Shown here: positions 26,129 through 34,813 of the stretch, in pieces | How positions within the stretch are numbered: position 1 is the first letter of the stretch | How the letters are laid out: every line of letters begins with the position of its first letter | Source: an uncultured Lachnospiraceae bacterium | Lineage (GTDB): Bacteria; Bacillota; Clostridia; Lachnospirales; Lachnospiraceae | DNA: 64,000 nucleotides | Direction of reading: 5' to 3' | Assembly: GCA_946414885.1 (NCBI GenBank) | Contig: CAMKQH010000014.1 | Location: forward strand, 1-64,000 | The notes under the pieces: model-generated | Told to the model about the DNA's origin: nothing | The model's input: only the letters and a program-made list of their open reading frames with translations | Databases searched by the model: none | Made by a program: the position numbers and the translations under genes

Positions 26129-27027
26129 TTGAGATAAAAGAAATCACAAAAAAGTTTGACGAGCTGACCGCCCTGAGCAAGGTCTCCGCGACCATTGATG
26201 ACGGTCAGGTCTTCGGTCTGATCGGAACCAATGGCTCCGGAAAAAGTACGCTCCTTCGCACCATCTGCGGCATATACCATCCCGAGGAGGGCGAAGTTCT
26301 GGTGGATGGAGAACCTGTTTACGAGAATCCAAGTGCGAAGGCAAAGATCTTCTACATCTCCGATGATCAGTTTTTCTTTGCGGGCGGCACTCCCATGGAC
26401 ATGCTCCACTATTATCAGACCTTCTATCAGAACTTTAACAAGGAACGCTTCCTGGCGCTTATGGAGGCCTTAAAGCTGGATCCCAAGCGAAAGATCAACA
26501 CCTTCTCCAAGGGAATGAAAAAGCAGCTTTCCGTAATGCTTGGCGTCAGCGCCGGAACGAAGTATCTGCTCTGCGACGAGACCTTTGACGGCCTCGATCC
26601 CGTGATCCGCCAGGCCATCAAGAGCCTGTTCATCAAGGAGATGGCGGAGCGCGGCATGGTTCCCGTCATCGCTTCCCACAACCTGCGCGAACTGGAGGAC
26701 GTCTGTGATCACGTGGGCCTTTTACATGAGGGCGGCATCCTTCTTTCAAAGGATCTGGATTCCATGAAGCTTGGCATCTTTAAGTTGCAATGCGTGCTCC
26801 GCTCACCGGATCACCTGGATCGCATCGCAGAAAGCTTCCCGATCCTGAAAAAGAACCAGATCGGTACGCTGACAACGCTGACCCTTCGCGGAAAAAGCTC
26901 TGACATTTCGAAATTACAAATGGAGCTTCAGCCCATATTCTGGGAGCTGCTGCCCCTAACTTTGGAGGAGATCTTCATCAGTGAAATGGAGGTAAAAGGA
27001 TATGACTTCTCAAAAATCTACGAATAA
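26125..27027 (+). CDS. ABC transporter ATP-binding protein (YtrB-like)
   Basis: A 300-residue ABC ATPase. Walker A is GLIGTNGSGKSTLLRT, the signature is the variant FSKGMKKQLSV in place of LSGGQ, Walker B is YLLCDETFDGLDP and the switch His lies in VIASHNLRELED. The variant signature is common in the YtrB/ABC-2 group. It pairs with the following permease, whose start lies 26 bases inside this gene. The operon is likely to be repressed by the GntR protein encoded just upstream. Substrate unknown; relatives respond to cell-wall antibiotics. Confidence 0.92.
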   Translation: MIEIKEITKKFDELTALSKVSATIDDGQVFGLIGTNGSGKSTLLRTICGIYHPEEGEVLVDGEPVYENPSAKAKIFYISDDQFFFAGGTPMDMLHYYQTFYQNFNKERFLALMEALKLDPKRKINTFSKGMKKQLSVMLGVSAGTKYLLCDETFDGLDPVIRQAIKSLFIKEMAERGMVPVIASHNLRELEDVCDHVGLLHEGGILLSKDLDSMKLGIFKLQCVLRSPDHLDRIAESFPILKKNQIGTLTTLTLRGKSSDISKLQMELQPIFWELLPLTLEEIFISEMEVKGYDFSKIYE

Positions 27028-29275
27028 AAAATCCGTCTGCCTTATCAGCATCATGCGAGAAGATTTCCGTCACAAGACATGGATGCTTGCCCTTTCCATC
27101 TTGGGAAATCTTCTGGCCGGTCCCGTGGCTGCGCTTTATTACATAGGACGAATGAACATAGCCTACGAGCGCTACGTCATCAAGGGCAACGGCGTCTATA
27201 ATCAAGCCTTTGACTACGTCATGAACCTGTCGGAGCTAACGAGCGTGAAATATGATGACTGCCTGCAATATCTGACGCGTGTTTTCACTTGGGCCATGCT
27301 CATCATTGCCGTTGGCGGCGCACTGATCGTTGGCTTGCAAGGCTTCCGTTTTCTGTTCCAAAAGCGAAGCGTTGACCTGTTTCACAGCATTCCCGTTTCG
27401 CGCAGAAAGCTTTTCACCGCCACGTGGTTGAATGGCTTCCTTCTGTGGCTTGTTCCCGCATCGGTTGGCAGCATTTTGGTCTTCGCCTTTTTCGCATTCT
27501 TCATGAAGGGTGCGTTCTGTGCTGCCCTCTTTGGGAAGATCGCACTCACTCTGCTTGGGCTCTCGCTGTGCTTTTTGATTACGTACCACGTGTGCCTCGT
27601 GGGGGTGATGCTTTCCGGAAACACCGTCAACGCCGTGGTCGTAAGCCTCATTTTGGGCCTGATCGTTGTCGCAAGCTCCACCGTCCTCTATGCCCTTCAG
27701 TATTGTTTTTATGAAAACTACTACGTTCCAAGCTATCTTTACTATGCAAACCCGCTCTATGTCCTCTCGCCAATGCTGACGCCCTTTGTTCTGGCGGTTC
27801 ACTGGTCGACGGACAGCATTATCGTTCCCATGTATTACTGGCATTTATTTGCAGGCACCTTGCTAATGGTCATCAATCTGTTCCTGGCATGTCATCTTTA
27901 CGTAAAAAGGCGCAGCGAACTCGCTGAGAGAGGTCTGGAGGCAAAGCCCGTGCGGATTCTCTCAAGGGCGATCATCTCCATTTTGAGCGGATCCACCTTT
28001 GCCATCATCCTTCGCGAATTTGACGATTCCCGGTCCGGCTGGATGGTTTTTGGTCTCCTGCTTGGAACATTCCTCGCTTTTTGCGTCCTAAACGTAATTT
28101 TCCACGCCTCCTTTAAGGCTGCCTTTTCTCACAAGATCCAGTACGTCATTACCTTGGTAATATGTTGCGTCACGTTCTTTGGGATCATGTTCGACGTAAC
28201 GGGATATGCCAAAAAGCTTCCCAGTAAGGACAGCATCACGGGAATCACGCTGTATGCCGGCGCACTCTCTTCCAGTAGCGCGCAATACGTCATGGAAGAC
28301 GGGTTTCTGCGCCGCGAACGTAACGGCATCGATTGGGGCAGCCCCATCCATTGCACCGATGCCGACCAGATTTATGCTCTCCTTTCCGCCTGCGTATCCG
28401 AGGAGGCTGATTATAACTACAGTGTTTACGTTATTGCGAAGGTTCATACAAAATGGGGCACTTACTATCGAAGCTATAACATAAGCCAAAATGACTTACG
28501 GCTGCTTGAGCCCATCATCGAAAAGAAGGAATATCTCGAAGAGAATTATCCCATGGAGTCTCTCTGCTTCGGATATCCGGAAACGATCACGATCTCCAGT
28601 TCCCTAATGACTGAAAGAAGGGTACTGGATCAAGCTCAGATCACGCAGCTCGTAAATGCCCTGCATCAGGATTTTGAGGATCACCATACCGTAAAAGACC
28701 TTCTGCGCACCAGCAGGGCATTTTCCCTGCATATGTACTATCCCAGAGACAATAAGTCCTACGTGAACGTCTATGTCGACGTACCCTATTGGTACGAAAA
28801 CACCATCGGATTGGTTTCGGAATGGTATCCCAAGAAGAACTGGGATCCCTCCCTTGACGAGATTGTTTCCATGGACGTAAGTAACGGCATGGACATGCGA
28901 AGAAACGAAGATTTCCTTACCGTACTCTTCCGCAAATATGGATATGACGCCCAGGGAAATCCTCTTCCCGAAGCGCCAGTCGAGCGATATGAAGGCAATT
29001 GGGAAGAGGGAAACTATTCCCAAGTCTACTGGGATTTTAACCTGACTGACGTAGAGTTTCTAAAAGAGTTGGAGCCTTACTTGATCTGGGGTTACTATAG
29101 TGATCCCCTGACCTCGGAATACGCATTCCTGGGTTCCGCGCATTTGGAAGACGGCGGCACCGCTGACTGTTATGTGCGCTACGGCACGCTGCCTATGGAA
29201 ATATTAAGGAAGATCGCAGAAAACGCAAACTATGGTTATTACTATGAAGATGCAGAGAAGATTTATTATGATTAA
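27002..29275 (+). CDS. ABC-2-type permease with large C-terminal extracytoplasmic domain
   Basis: A 757-residue membrane protein. Six or more helices lie in the first 400 residues (MLALSILGNLLAGPVAALYY, AMLIIAVGGALIVGLQGF), with FLFQKRSVDLFHSIPVSRRK, a motif typical of permeases partnered with YtrB-like ATPases. After the last helix near 395 come about 350 residues with no hydrophobic segment, rich in Tyr/Asp and presumably outside the cell. The start overlaps the ATPase gene by 26 bases and uses the AAAAGGAT region. The large tail may be a sensor or substrate-handling domain. Substrate unknown. Confidence 0.82.
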   Translation: MTSQKSTNKKSVCLISIMREDFRHKTWMLALSILGNLLAGPVAALYYIGRMNIAYERYVIKGNGVYNQAFDYVMNLSELTSVKYDDCLQYLTRVFTWAMLIIAVGGALIVGLQGFRFLFQKRSVDLFHSIPVSRRKLFTATWLNGFLLWLVPASVGSILVFAFFAFFMKGAFCAALFGKIALTLLGLSLCFLITYHVCLVGVMLSGNTVNAVVVSLILGLIVVASSTVLYALQYCFYENYYVPSYLYYANPLYVLSPMLTPFVLAVHWSTDSIIVPMYYWHLFAGTLLMVINLFLACHLYVKRRSELAERGLEAKPVRILSRAIISILSGSTFAIILREFDDSRSGWMVFGLLLGTFLAFCVLNVIFHASFKAAFSHKIQYVITLVICCVTFFGIMFDVTGYAKKLPSKDSITGITLYAGALSSSSAQYVMEDGFLRRERNGIDWGSPIHCTDADQIYALLSACVSEEADYNYSVYVIAKVHTKWGTYYRSYNISQNDLRLLEPIIEKKEYLEENYPMESLCFGYPETITISSSLMTERRVLDQAQITQLVNALHQDFEDHHTVKDLLRTSRAFSLHMYYPRDNKSYVNVYVDVPYWYENTIGLVSEWYPKKNWDPSLDEIVSMDVSNGMDMRRNEDFLTVLFRKYGYDAQGNPLPEAPVERYEGNWEEGNYSQVYWDFNLTDVEFLKELEPYLIWGYYSDPLTSEYAFLGSAHLEDGGTADCYVRYGTLPMEILRKIAENANYGYYYEDAEKIYYD

Positions 29276-29289
29276 CGGGAGGTAGCTTT

Positions 29290-29901
29290 ATGAATATTTC
29301 AACCGTGCTCTCGCTGGCGTTTAGTTTCGCCAGCGTAGGCATTCTCATAGTTATGACGCTATTGTCGCTTTTTCTGTTCGGGTACTTTGTGATTTACCGG
29401 AAATGGATGAAGGGCCAAAAGAAGCTTTCCGGGCGCCGCGTCGCATGGTGGTGCGTCTTTTTCTGCTACTGCTTTATCGTCCTGAGCGCAACCCTTTTCA
29501 TGAGATATCCCAAGGCGAAAAATGATCAGGTCTATCCCCTGTTCTATTCCTATTACGAGTCCCTGATCCTCGGCGACATGGGCTCCTGGCGCAACATCCT
29601 GTATAATTATGCCATGTTTATGCCGCTGGGATTCCTTCTCCCCCTGGGCTGGAAGAAAATGCAAAGTTCACGCTGGATCCTGTTTACCGGATTTCTCTGT
29701 TCCCTTTTGATCGAATGCACGCAGCTCCTAACGCGCCGCGGCATGTTTGAAGCGGACGACCTTCTCGGGAACACGCTTGGGGCGCTGCTTGGCTTTGGAC
29801 TGTTCCTGCTCCTTCGAAAGCTTATAAAAAGCGTACAAAAAAAGTCCTCCCCAGTGGGGAAGACTTCCCGTTCAAAAACAAAGATCATAGCGTTCCCTTA
29901 A
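29290..29901 (+). CDS. VanZ-like family membrane protein
   Basis: A 203-residue membrane protein with the VanZ-like pattern: FCYCFIVLSATLFMRYP, then WRNILYNYAMFMPLGFLLPL, then a helix with LLIECTQLLTRRGMFEADDL, and GNTLGALLGFGLFLLLRK. VanZ gives low-level teicoplanin resistance; most chromosomal VanZ-like proteins have unknown roles. GGGAGGTAG precedes the ATG. It follows the ABC permease by 14 bp and is probably its last operon partner. Its final codons contain the terminator hairpin of the convergent gene. Confidence 0.85.
   Translation: MNISTVLSLAFSFASVGILIVMTLLSLFLFGYFVIYRKWMKGQKKLSGRRVAWWCVFFCYCFIVLSATLFMRYPKAKNDQVYPLFYSYYESLILGDMGSWRNILYNYAMFMPLGFLLPLGWKKMQSSRWILFTGFLCSLLIECTQLLTRRGMFEADDLLGNTLGALLGFGLFLLLRKLIKSVQKKSSPVGKTSRSKTKIIAFP
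29836..29865 (-). terminator. Terminator of the 29911-30684 gene, inside vanZ coding sequence
   Basis: On the minus strand AGTCTTCCCC, loop ACT, GGGGAGGACT (one G-U pair), then TTTTTTTG. It lies 45 bp after the stop of the phospholipase-C-like gene and within the last codons of the convergent VanZ-like gene. Confidence 0.85.
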
Positions 29902-29910
29902 ACTTCTTGT

Positions 29911-30684
29911 TCAAAAACGCAAGCCGTAACGATCCCTAAGAATTCTTGGCACTTCTCGCACGCAAAGTTCAATAAAATCAAGGTTTTGCTCCATAGTCAT
30001 GACCTTGAGTTCCTTTGATACCTGACTGGTAACGTCAGGGAAATAAAAACTTTTAATTTCATCCTCAGAACAGGACGCATCCGGGGCGTTCTGTTCTTTT
30101 TTTATTTCAGCGCCAGCCTTGTCAAAATTCATGTTGATGATAAATTCCTTGCTGTCCAGGAGCTCCTGGGAAGCGACCAGCCCGGGGATCTCATAGGATT
30201 CCTTGATCCGCAAGGTCTCCGGCATGGGGTAATGAAAGGGATAGGTGCGCACCAGTTCCAGATCCACTAGGTACACGTCCTTTGTATACGCACGGAAAAA
30301 CTCTTCGTCCGTTGGCTCCTTGCCTTCCGCCACCAGTTTGTCCACAAAGCTGTCACGGAAGTGTAATACGTATAATTCGTCGACCAGCATGTGCGTCAGA
30401 TATCCAAAATAAATCTCATGATGCTGATCCGGTACTGCCACAAGCCTTTGATAAAACGCATTTAGTCTCTCTAAGTATATCTTGAAATTCTCGGGGATGC
30501 GAAGCTCATGCAAACGGATCCCGTCCTTGAAATGCGTGTGCCTTTTCATCTCCCGTTCGTAATTCTTCCTGTTCATGATCGCGTCCGGCGCAAGATTCCC
30601 GCAGTAAAAATATCCCGGATTCTCAATCCCCAGCTGCTCCAGCAACCGGTCCGCGATCACCAAATGCATGATGGTTCCAGCCAT
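29911..30684 (-). CDS. Zinc-dependent phospholipase C-like protein
   Basis: A 257-residue protein with the layout of the bacterial zinc-dependent phospholipase C/S1-P1-like fold: MHLVIADRLLEQLG near the N-terminus, GNLAPDAIMNRKN, then HTHFKDGIRLHE and YFGYLTHMLVDELY. The spaced His and Asp residues are plausible metal ligands. No signal peptide is seen, so it is probably cytoplasmic, and the actual substrate is uncertain. The ATG has GAGGGAG upstream. It lies 55 bp downstream of the GNAT gene on the same strand and probably shares its transcript. Its terminator lies inside the convergent VanZ-like gene. Confidence 0.62.
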   Translation of the reverse strand: MAGTIMHLVIADRLLEQLGIENPGYFYCGNLAPDAIMNRKNYEREMKRHTHFKDGIRLHELRIPENFKIYLERLNAFYQRLVAVPDQHHEIYFGYLTHMLVDELYVLHFRDSFVDKLVAEGKEPTDEEFFRAYTKDVYLVDLELVRTYPFHYPMPETLRIKESYEIPGLVASQELLDSKEFIINMNFDKAGAEIKKEQNAPDASCSEDEIKSFYFPDVTSQVSKELKVMTMEQNLDFIELCVREVPRILRDRYGLRF

Positions 30685-30739
30685 TTCAAATCTCCCTCAG
30701 GTCTTATTATTTCTAGATTTATCCCTACCGTAAGACGAA

Positions 30740-31657
30740 TCAGATGAAGTGCACGGTAAGCATTACAAGGTCTTGTAATACTTGCTCTTGACGGTCCGTC
30801 TTATGCCAATCCAATTTTTTCCAAGCCGTCATTTGAAAGCCAAGCTTCTGCAACAGTTTCAGCGAAGCTTCGTTTTCCGGCTCCGCAAACGCGATTACCT
30901 CAGGGATCCCCTGCTCCCTTGCATAATCCAATATGGCATGGCAAATCTCATATGCCAAGCCTTGTCCCTGCCACGGCTTTCCGATGACGAAACCCAATTC
31001 CGGCGCGTCATATCCTTCCCGCACGGTAAGCCCCGCACGACCGATGACCGCCATGCTCTCACTCAAAGTTTCCTGCTTCAAACACACGGTCCAGATGCCA
31101 TAGCCAAGAAATTCATACACGCTTTTCGCATAATCCTGGAGCCAGGCCGTAAAGGCGTCCCGGTCCCCCGGCAAATCCTCCACGTGCTTCGTGACGGTGG
31201 GATCCGCGTAGATTTCATAAAAAGCATCCGCGTCCCGGGCGGTCGTCTCCCGAAGCAGACATCTTTCCGTCTCCAACACGTCCCACGGGATTCCCGCCTG
31301 CCTGCGATAGACCTTCTCCAAATACTGCGGCTCCATGTCAACAAGGTCACTTACAAGATAAGAGACGCCGTCAAAGCCCTGTCCGGCGTTATCCTCCGTA
31401 AGGACGCCAAGAACCGGCCTGCCGCACCTTACGCATTCTTTTGCGAAGCTCTCGTCGTCCGTGATCCAAAGGGAAGCCTCACCCTGACCGGCCCCCTCAG
31501 CAGATATCACTTGGATTCCCTCTGCCAGAAGCGATGAAATCCACGTGTTCCACGGATTCTCCCGTGAAGCACTGGCTTCTAAAATGCCTAGGTCATTTTG
31601 GTTTTTATGCGTTCTCTCCTGCGCCATCCGCAAGACAACGTACCGCAAATAATACAT
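30740..31657 (-). CDS. GNAT-family N-acetyltransferase with extra N-terminal domain
   Basis: A 305-residue protein. The C-terminal half (about 120-290) is a RimJ/RimL-type GNAT domain: TERCLLRETTARDADAFYEI, GRAGLTVREGYDAPELGFVI, the acetyl-CoA loop KPWQGQGLAYEICHAILDYA and NEASLKLLQKLGFQ. The first 115 residues form a separate alpha/beta region (LWITDDESFAKECVRCGRPV) that recalls a HAD-like or regulatory segment; this is inference. The ATG at 31657 has AAGGGAA upstream, and the 36 in-frame codons before it look untranslated. Substrate unknown. It is transcribed divergently from the cyclophilin gene. Confidence 0.82.
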   Translation of the reverse strand: MYYLRYVVLRMAQERTHKNQNDLGILEASASRENPWNTWISSLLAEGIQVISAEGAGQGEASLWITDDESFAKECVRCGRPVLGVLTEDNAGQGFDGVSYLVSDLVDMEPQYLEKVYRRQAGIPWDVLETERCLLRETTARDADAFYEIYADPTVTKHVEDLPGDRDAFTAWLQDYAKSVYEFLGYGIWTVCLKQETLSESMAVIGRAGLTVREGYDAPELGFVIGKPWQGQGLAYEICHAILDYAREQGIPEVIAFAEPENEASLKLLQKLGFQMTAWKKLDWHKTDRQEQVLQDLVMLTVHFI

Positions 31658-31705
31658 TTCCCTTGTCCTTTCCTCTTTACGGAAATCAAGTTTTAGGCTA
31701 GAATA

Positions 31706-31733
31706 AGTATAACTGTTTTGCAACGCAAAGCAA
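31706..31733 (-). promoter_or_regulatory. Probable promoter of the GNAT operon
   Basis: Minus-strand TTGCTT (31728-31733), 16-bp spacer, TATACT (31706-31711). The 8-bp perfect palindrome GAATTCCA-AC-TGGAATTC (31757-31774) lies between the two divergent genes, close to the cyclophilin start. Confidence 0.5.
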
Positions 31734-31792
31734 ATAAAAATTTCGAAAAATAAAAAGAATTCCAACTGGAATTCAAGAAAGCGAGGAATCTT

Positions 31793-32320
31793 ATGTCAAA
31801 TCCCATCGTAACCTTTACCATGAAGGACGGCTCCGCATTCAAGGCTGAGCTCTATCCGGAGATTGCGCCGAACACCGTAAATAACTTCATTAGCTTGGTA
31901 AGCAAGGGCTTTTATAATGGTCTGATCTTCCACCGCGTGATCCGCGGCTTCATGATCCAGGGCGGATGCCCTGACGGCACTGGCATGGGCGGCCCTGGCT
32001 ACAGCATCAAGGGTGAGTTCTCCGACAATGGTTTCAAGAATGACCTGAAGCACACCCCCGGCGTTCTTTCCATGGCTCGTTCCATGATGCCGAACTCCGC
32101 TGGCAGCCAGTTCTTTGTAATGCATGAGACCAGCCCTCACCTGGATGGTCAGTACGCTGCATTCGGCAAAGTGATCGAGGGCATGGACGTCGTAAACAAG
32201 ATCGCTGAGACCGCTACCGACTTCCGTGATCGTCCCTTAGAGGATCAGGTGATGGAGAGCGTAACCGTAGATACCTTCGGCGTAACTTATCCCGAACCCG
32301 AAAAAGCAGGCAGACGCTAA
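31793..32320 (+). CDS. Cyclophilin-type peptidyl-prolyl cis-trans isomerase
   Basis: A 175-residue cyclophilin that speeds proline isomerisation in protein folding. Family motifs are in order: LYPEIAPNTVNNFISL, GLIFHRVIRGFMIQGG (with the catalytic Arg), GTGMGGPGYSIKGEF, GVLSMARSMMPNSAGSQFFV and YAAFGKVIEGMDVV. There is no signal peptide, so it is cytoplasmic. GAGGAATC precedes the ATG. It is a single gene; the hairpin-rich element at 32345-32672 follows its stop by 25 bp and could end transcription. Confidence 0.96.
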   Translation: MSNPIVTFTMKDGSAFKAELYPEIAPNTVNNFISLVSKGFYNGLIFHRVIRGFMIQGGCPDGTGMGGPGYSIKGEFSDNGFKNDLKHTPGVLSMARSMMPNSAGSQFFVMHETSPHLDGQYAAFGKVIEGMDVVNKIAETATDFRDRPLEDQVMESVTVDTFGVTYPEPEKAGRR

Positions 32321-32344
32321 TATATAACCATATCTTAAAACTGG

Positions 32345-32672
32345 GTCACGGGGACGTGTCTACTGACATACTAACAAACTCTGCTTACAACATACTCGAG
32401 GGGATGGCTTGAATAGTATCCCTCAGGCATGTGTGCCAAGCGTCGGTACTTAGGAGGCGTATACGAACGGAGACAGCATTTATGGTGGATCCGTTCGTGA
32501 CTCCTTAGCACCGATACGCTGCAACTGTCGCAGACTTTGTCTGCGATCCGAAGCGTAGCGAGGACGAGCCGAAGGCTCGCCAAAAAGCGCGAGCGTGCCT
32601 GAGGGACACTATCAAGCCTCGGCCCCGAGTTTTTCAAGTTTGTTAACGTGTCAGTAGATATGTCCCCGTGAC
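32345..32672. mobile_element. 328-bp MITE-like element with 36-bp terminal inverted repeats
   Basis: The ends 32345-32380 and 32637-32672 are inverted copies (31 of 36 identical), each starting GTCACGGGGAC and ending TAACAAACT. Inside are a second imperfect inverted pair (about 32395-32432 with 32590-32628), a third (32439-32472 with 32490-32520), and two perfect small hairpins (TCGCAGAC/GTCTGCGA at 32528-32546; CGAGCC/GGCTCG at 32565-32579). The whole element can fold into one long branched hairpin. No protein is encoded and no clear target duplication is visible. It could be a non-autonomous transposable element or a REP-type structured element. Confidence 0.75.
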
Positions 32673-32693
32673 ACGTAAGTGAGGGGATTGTTC

Positions 32694-34790
32694 ATGAGTA
32701 AGATAGTTTTAAGGATCGCCGTCGGAGTCATGGCGGTGGTCGTTTTGATTTTATTTGCAATACTTTTATGGCCGAAGGGTGATAAGAAAAGTGACAGGGC
32801 AAAGTTTACGCTGGAGTCGCCGATCATTGATGACGGATCCATGGATGAGGCTGGAAAAGCCGTGGCGAAGGCCTCGGAATCCAGCGCCGTCGCTAATGCT
32901 TCATCAGAAGCAGTGAGCGACGAGGCTTCAACGGAGGAGGTAACCGACGAAGCTTCGACGGAGGAATCCTCTCAAAGCGAGGAGGATCAGGGCACGGAAT
33001 CACAGGTGTTTGGCGAGGAAGAATCCTCCGAAGAGTCTTCCGTGGCAACCAAAGAGAAAGCAACAAAGGATGCTTCTTACGTGCTGACCTACTCCGAGGA
33101 GGGTTCCTGGGAGGATGGCGGTGCGAAGATGCGCACGCTGAATCTCTCGCTCTTCAACCAAACAAGTGAGAGCGTTAAAAACTGGACTTTGGTTCTCACG
33201 ATCGAGGGTCTGAAAAACGTTAGCGGCTGGAATGGGTCTTACGTGATCAGTGGTAACGACCTGACCGTCACTCCCGCTGATTACAATACGGAACTGTTTG
33301 CCGACGGAACGCTCTATCTCGGGTGCAACCTCGGTACGGCCTCCAGCCTAAAGATCACAAAGGCGACCTTGAATGGCAAGGATTGTCTGATCCAGAACGG
33401 CAAGGTGGATCAAAACGCGCAGAATGCCAAAAATGACAAGTCATCCGGGAAACAGGACAATAAAGGGAAAGACAACAAAGGTGACAAGGGCAAGACTGGA
33501 AAGAATGACAACGGAAAGAACGGAAATCAGCAGGGAAATAATGACGTGGAAGCAATCTTAAAAAGAGCCGAAAAGGCAAAACAGGGCGACGATTGGCTCC
33601 ATACCGACGGCCGCCGCATTTTGGACAAGGACGGCAAGGAGGTCTGGCTCACCGGCGTCAACTGGTTTGGATATAATACCGGCACCAACGTTTTCGACGG
33701 CCTTTGGAATTCCAAGCTGGATTCCACTGTCAAAGCCATCGCGGACCACGGATTCAACCTGATCCGCGTACCCATGAGCGCTCAGCTCATCAACGAATGG
33801 GCCGCGGGGAAATATCCCCAGGCGAATTACAATCAGGCCTACAACGCAGCCCTGACAAAAATGAATTCTTTGGAAATTTTTGAATACTTCCTGACGCTGG
33901 CAGAGGGGAATGGCATCAAGGTCATGATCGACGTTCACAGCGCCGAGACGGATCCCTCCGGACATAACGTCAACCTCTGGTTCACGAACAAGGTGTCCGT
34001 CGATCAGTATTACGCCGCCTTGGAATGGATGGCAGGCCGATACAAAAACAATGATACCATCATTGCCTATGACTTAAAGAATGAGCCCCACGGCAAGCCC
34101 TATGAGGGCGACGCCGCGGCCATCTGGAATGACTCAAAGAAGGCGAACAACTGGAAATACGTGGCAGAGACTGCTGCCTCGAAGGTTTTGGCAAAGAATC
34201 CAAACGTTTTGATCATGGTGGAGGGTACGGAAATCTACCCCAAGAATTCCAAAGGAGATTACTCCTCTAAGAATGACAAGGACTACTATTTCAACTGGTG
34301 GGGCGGGAATCTTCGGGCCGTTAGGGACTTTCCCATCGACCTTGGGAAATATCAGGATAAGTTAGTTTACTCTCCTCACGACTACGGTCCCACCGTGTAT
34401 GAACAGCCGTGGTTCAAAGGAAATTACGACTATGACTCCCTGATGAGGGATTGTTGGCACGACAACTGGTTCTATATCTACGAGGACAATACCGCGCCGC
34501 TTCTCATCGGCGAGTGGGGAGGTTTCATGCGGGAGCCGAATCTCAAATGGATGACCTGCCTGCGAAAGCTCATTTCCACCTATCATTTGAATCACACCTT
34601 CTGGTGCCTGAATGCCAATTCCGGCGACACGGGCGGCCTGCTCCTCGACGACTTTACGACCTGGGACGGCGAGAAATACAACTTTGTCAAGGAAGTCCTG
34701 TGGCAGGAAAATGGCAAATTTGTTGGTCTCGACCATGAGATCCCCCTGGGCGAAAATGGAATTTCCCTAAATAACGCAAAGGGAAGATAA
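32694..34790 (+). CDS. Membrane-anchored CBM2-like/GH5 endoglucanase
   Basis: A 698-residue protein. An N-terminal signal-anchor helix (about 4-24) is followed by a Ser/Glu-rich spacer to about 120. A carbohydrate-binding module resembling CBM2 lies at about 125-235 (NWTLVLTIEGLKNVSGWNGS), then a Lys/Asn/Gly linker, and a GH5 catalytic domain from about 285. The probable acid/base Glu is E464 in YDLKNEPHG and the nucleophile is E607 in LLIGEWGG; RVPM and YSPHDYG also fit GH5. It should cleave beta-1,4-glucans at the cell surface. AGGGG precedes the ATG at 32694. The gene starts 22 bp after the structured element. The hydrophobic segment has no cleavage site, so the enzyme is probably cell-bound. 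Confidence 0.9.
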   Translation: MSKIVLRIAVGVMAVVVLILFAILLWPKGDKKSDRAKFTLESPIIDDGSMDEAGKAVAKASESSAVANASSEAVSDEASTEEVTDEASTEESSQSEEDQGTESQVFGEEESSEESSVATKEKATKDASYVLTYSEEGSWEDGGAKMRTLNLSLFNQTSESVKNWTLVLTIEGLKNVSGWNGSYVISGNDLTVTPADYNTELFADGTLYLGCNLGTASSLKITKATLNGKDCLIQNGKVDQNAQNAKNDKSSGKQDNKGKDNKGDKGKTGKNDNGKNGNQQGNNDVEAILKRAEKAKQGDDWLHTDGRRILDKDGKEVWLTGVNWFGYNTGTNVFDGLWNSKLDSTVKAIADHGFNLIRVPMSAQLINEWAAGKYPQANYNQAYNAALTKMNSLEIFEYFLTLAEGNGIKVMIDVHSAETDPSGHNVNLWFTNKVSVDQYYAALEWMAGRYKNNDTIIAYDLKNEPHGKPYEGDAAAIWNDSKKANNWKYVAETAASKVLAKNPNVLIMVEGTEIYPKNSKGDYSSKNDKDYYFNWWGGNLRAVRDFPIDLGKYQDKLVYSPHDYGPTVYEQPWFKGNYDYDSLMRDCWHDNWFYIYEDNTAPLLIGEWGGFMREPNLKWMTCLRKLISTYHLNHTFWCLNANSGDTGGLLLDDFTTWDGEKYNFVKEVLWQENGKFVGLDHEIPLGENGISLNNAKGR

Positions 34791-34813
34791 CGCCATTAAA
34801 ATAATCACGCGTC

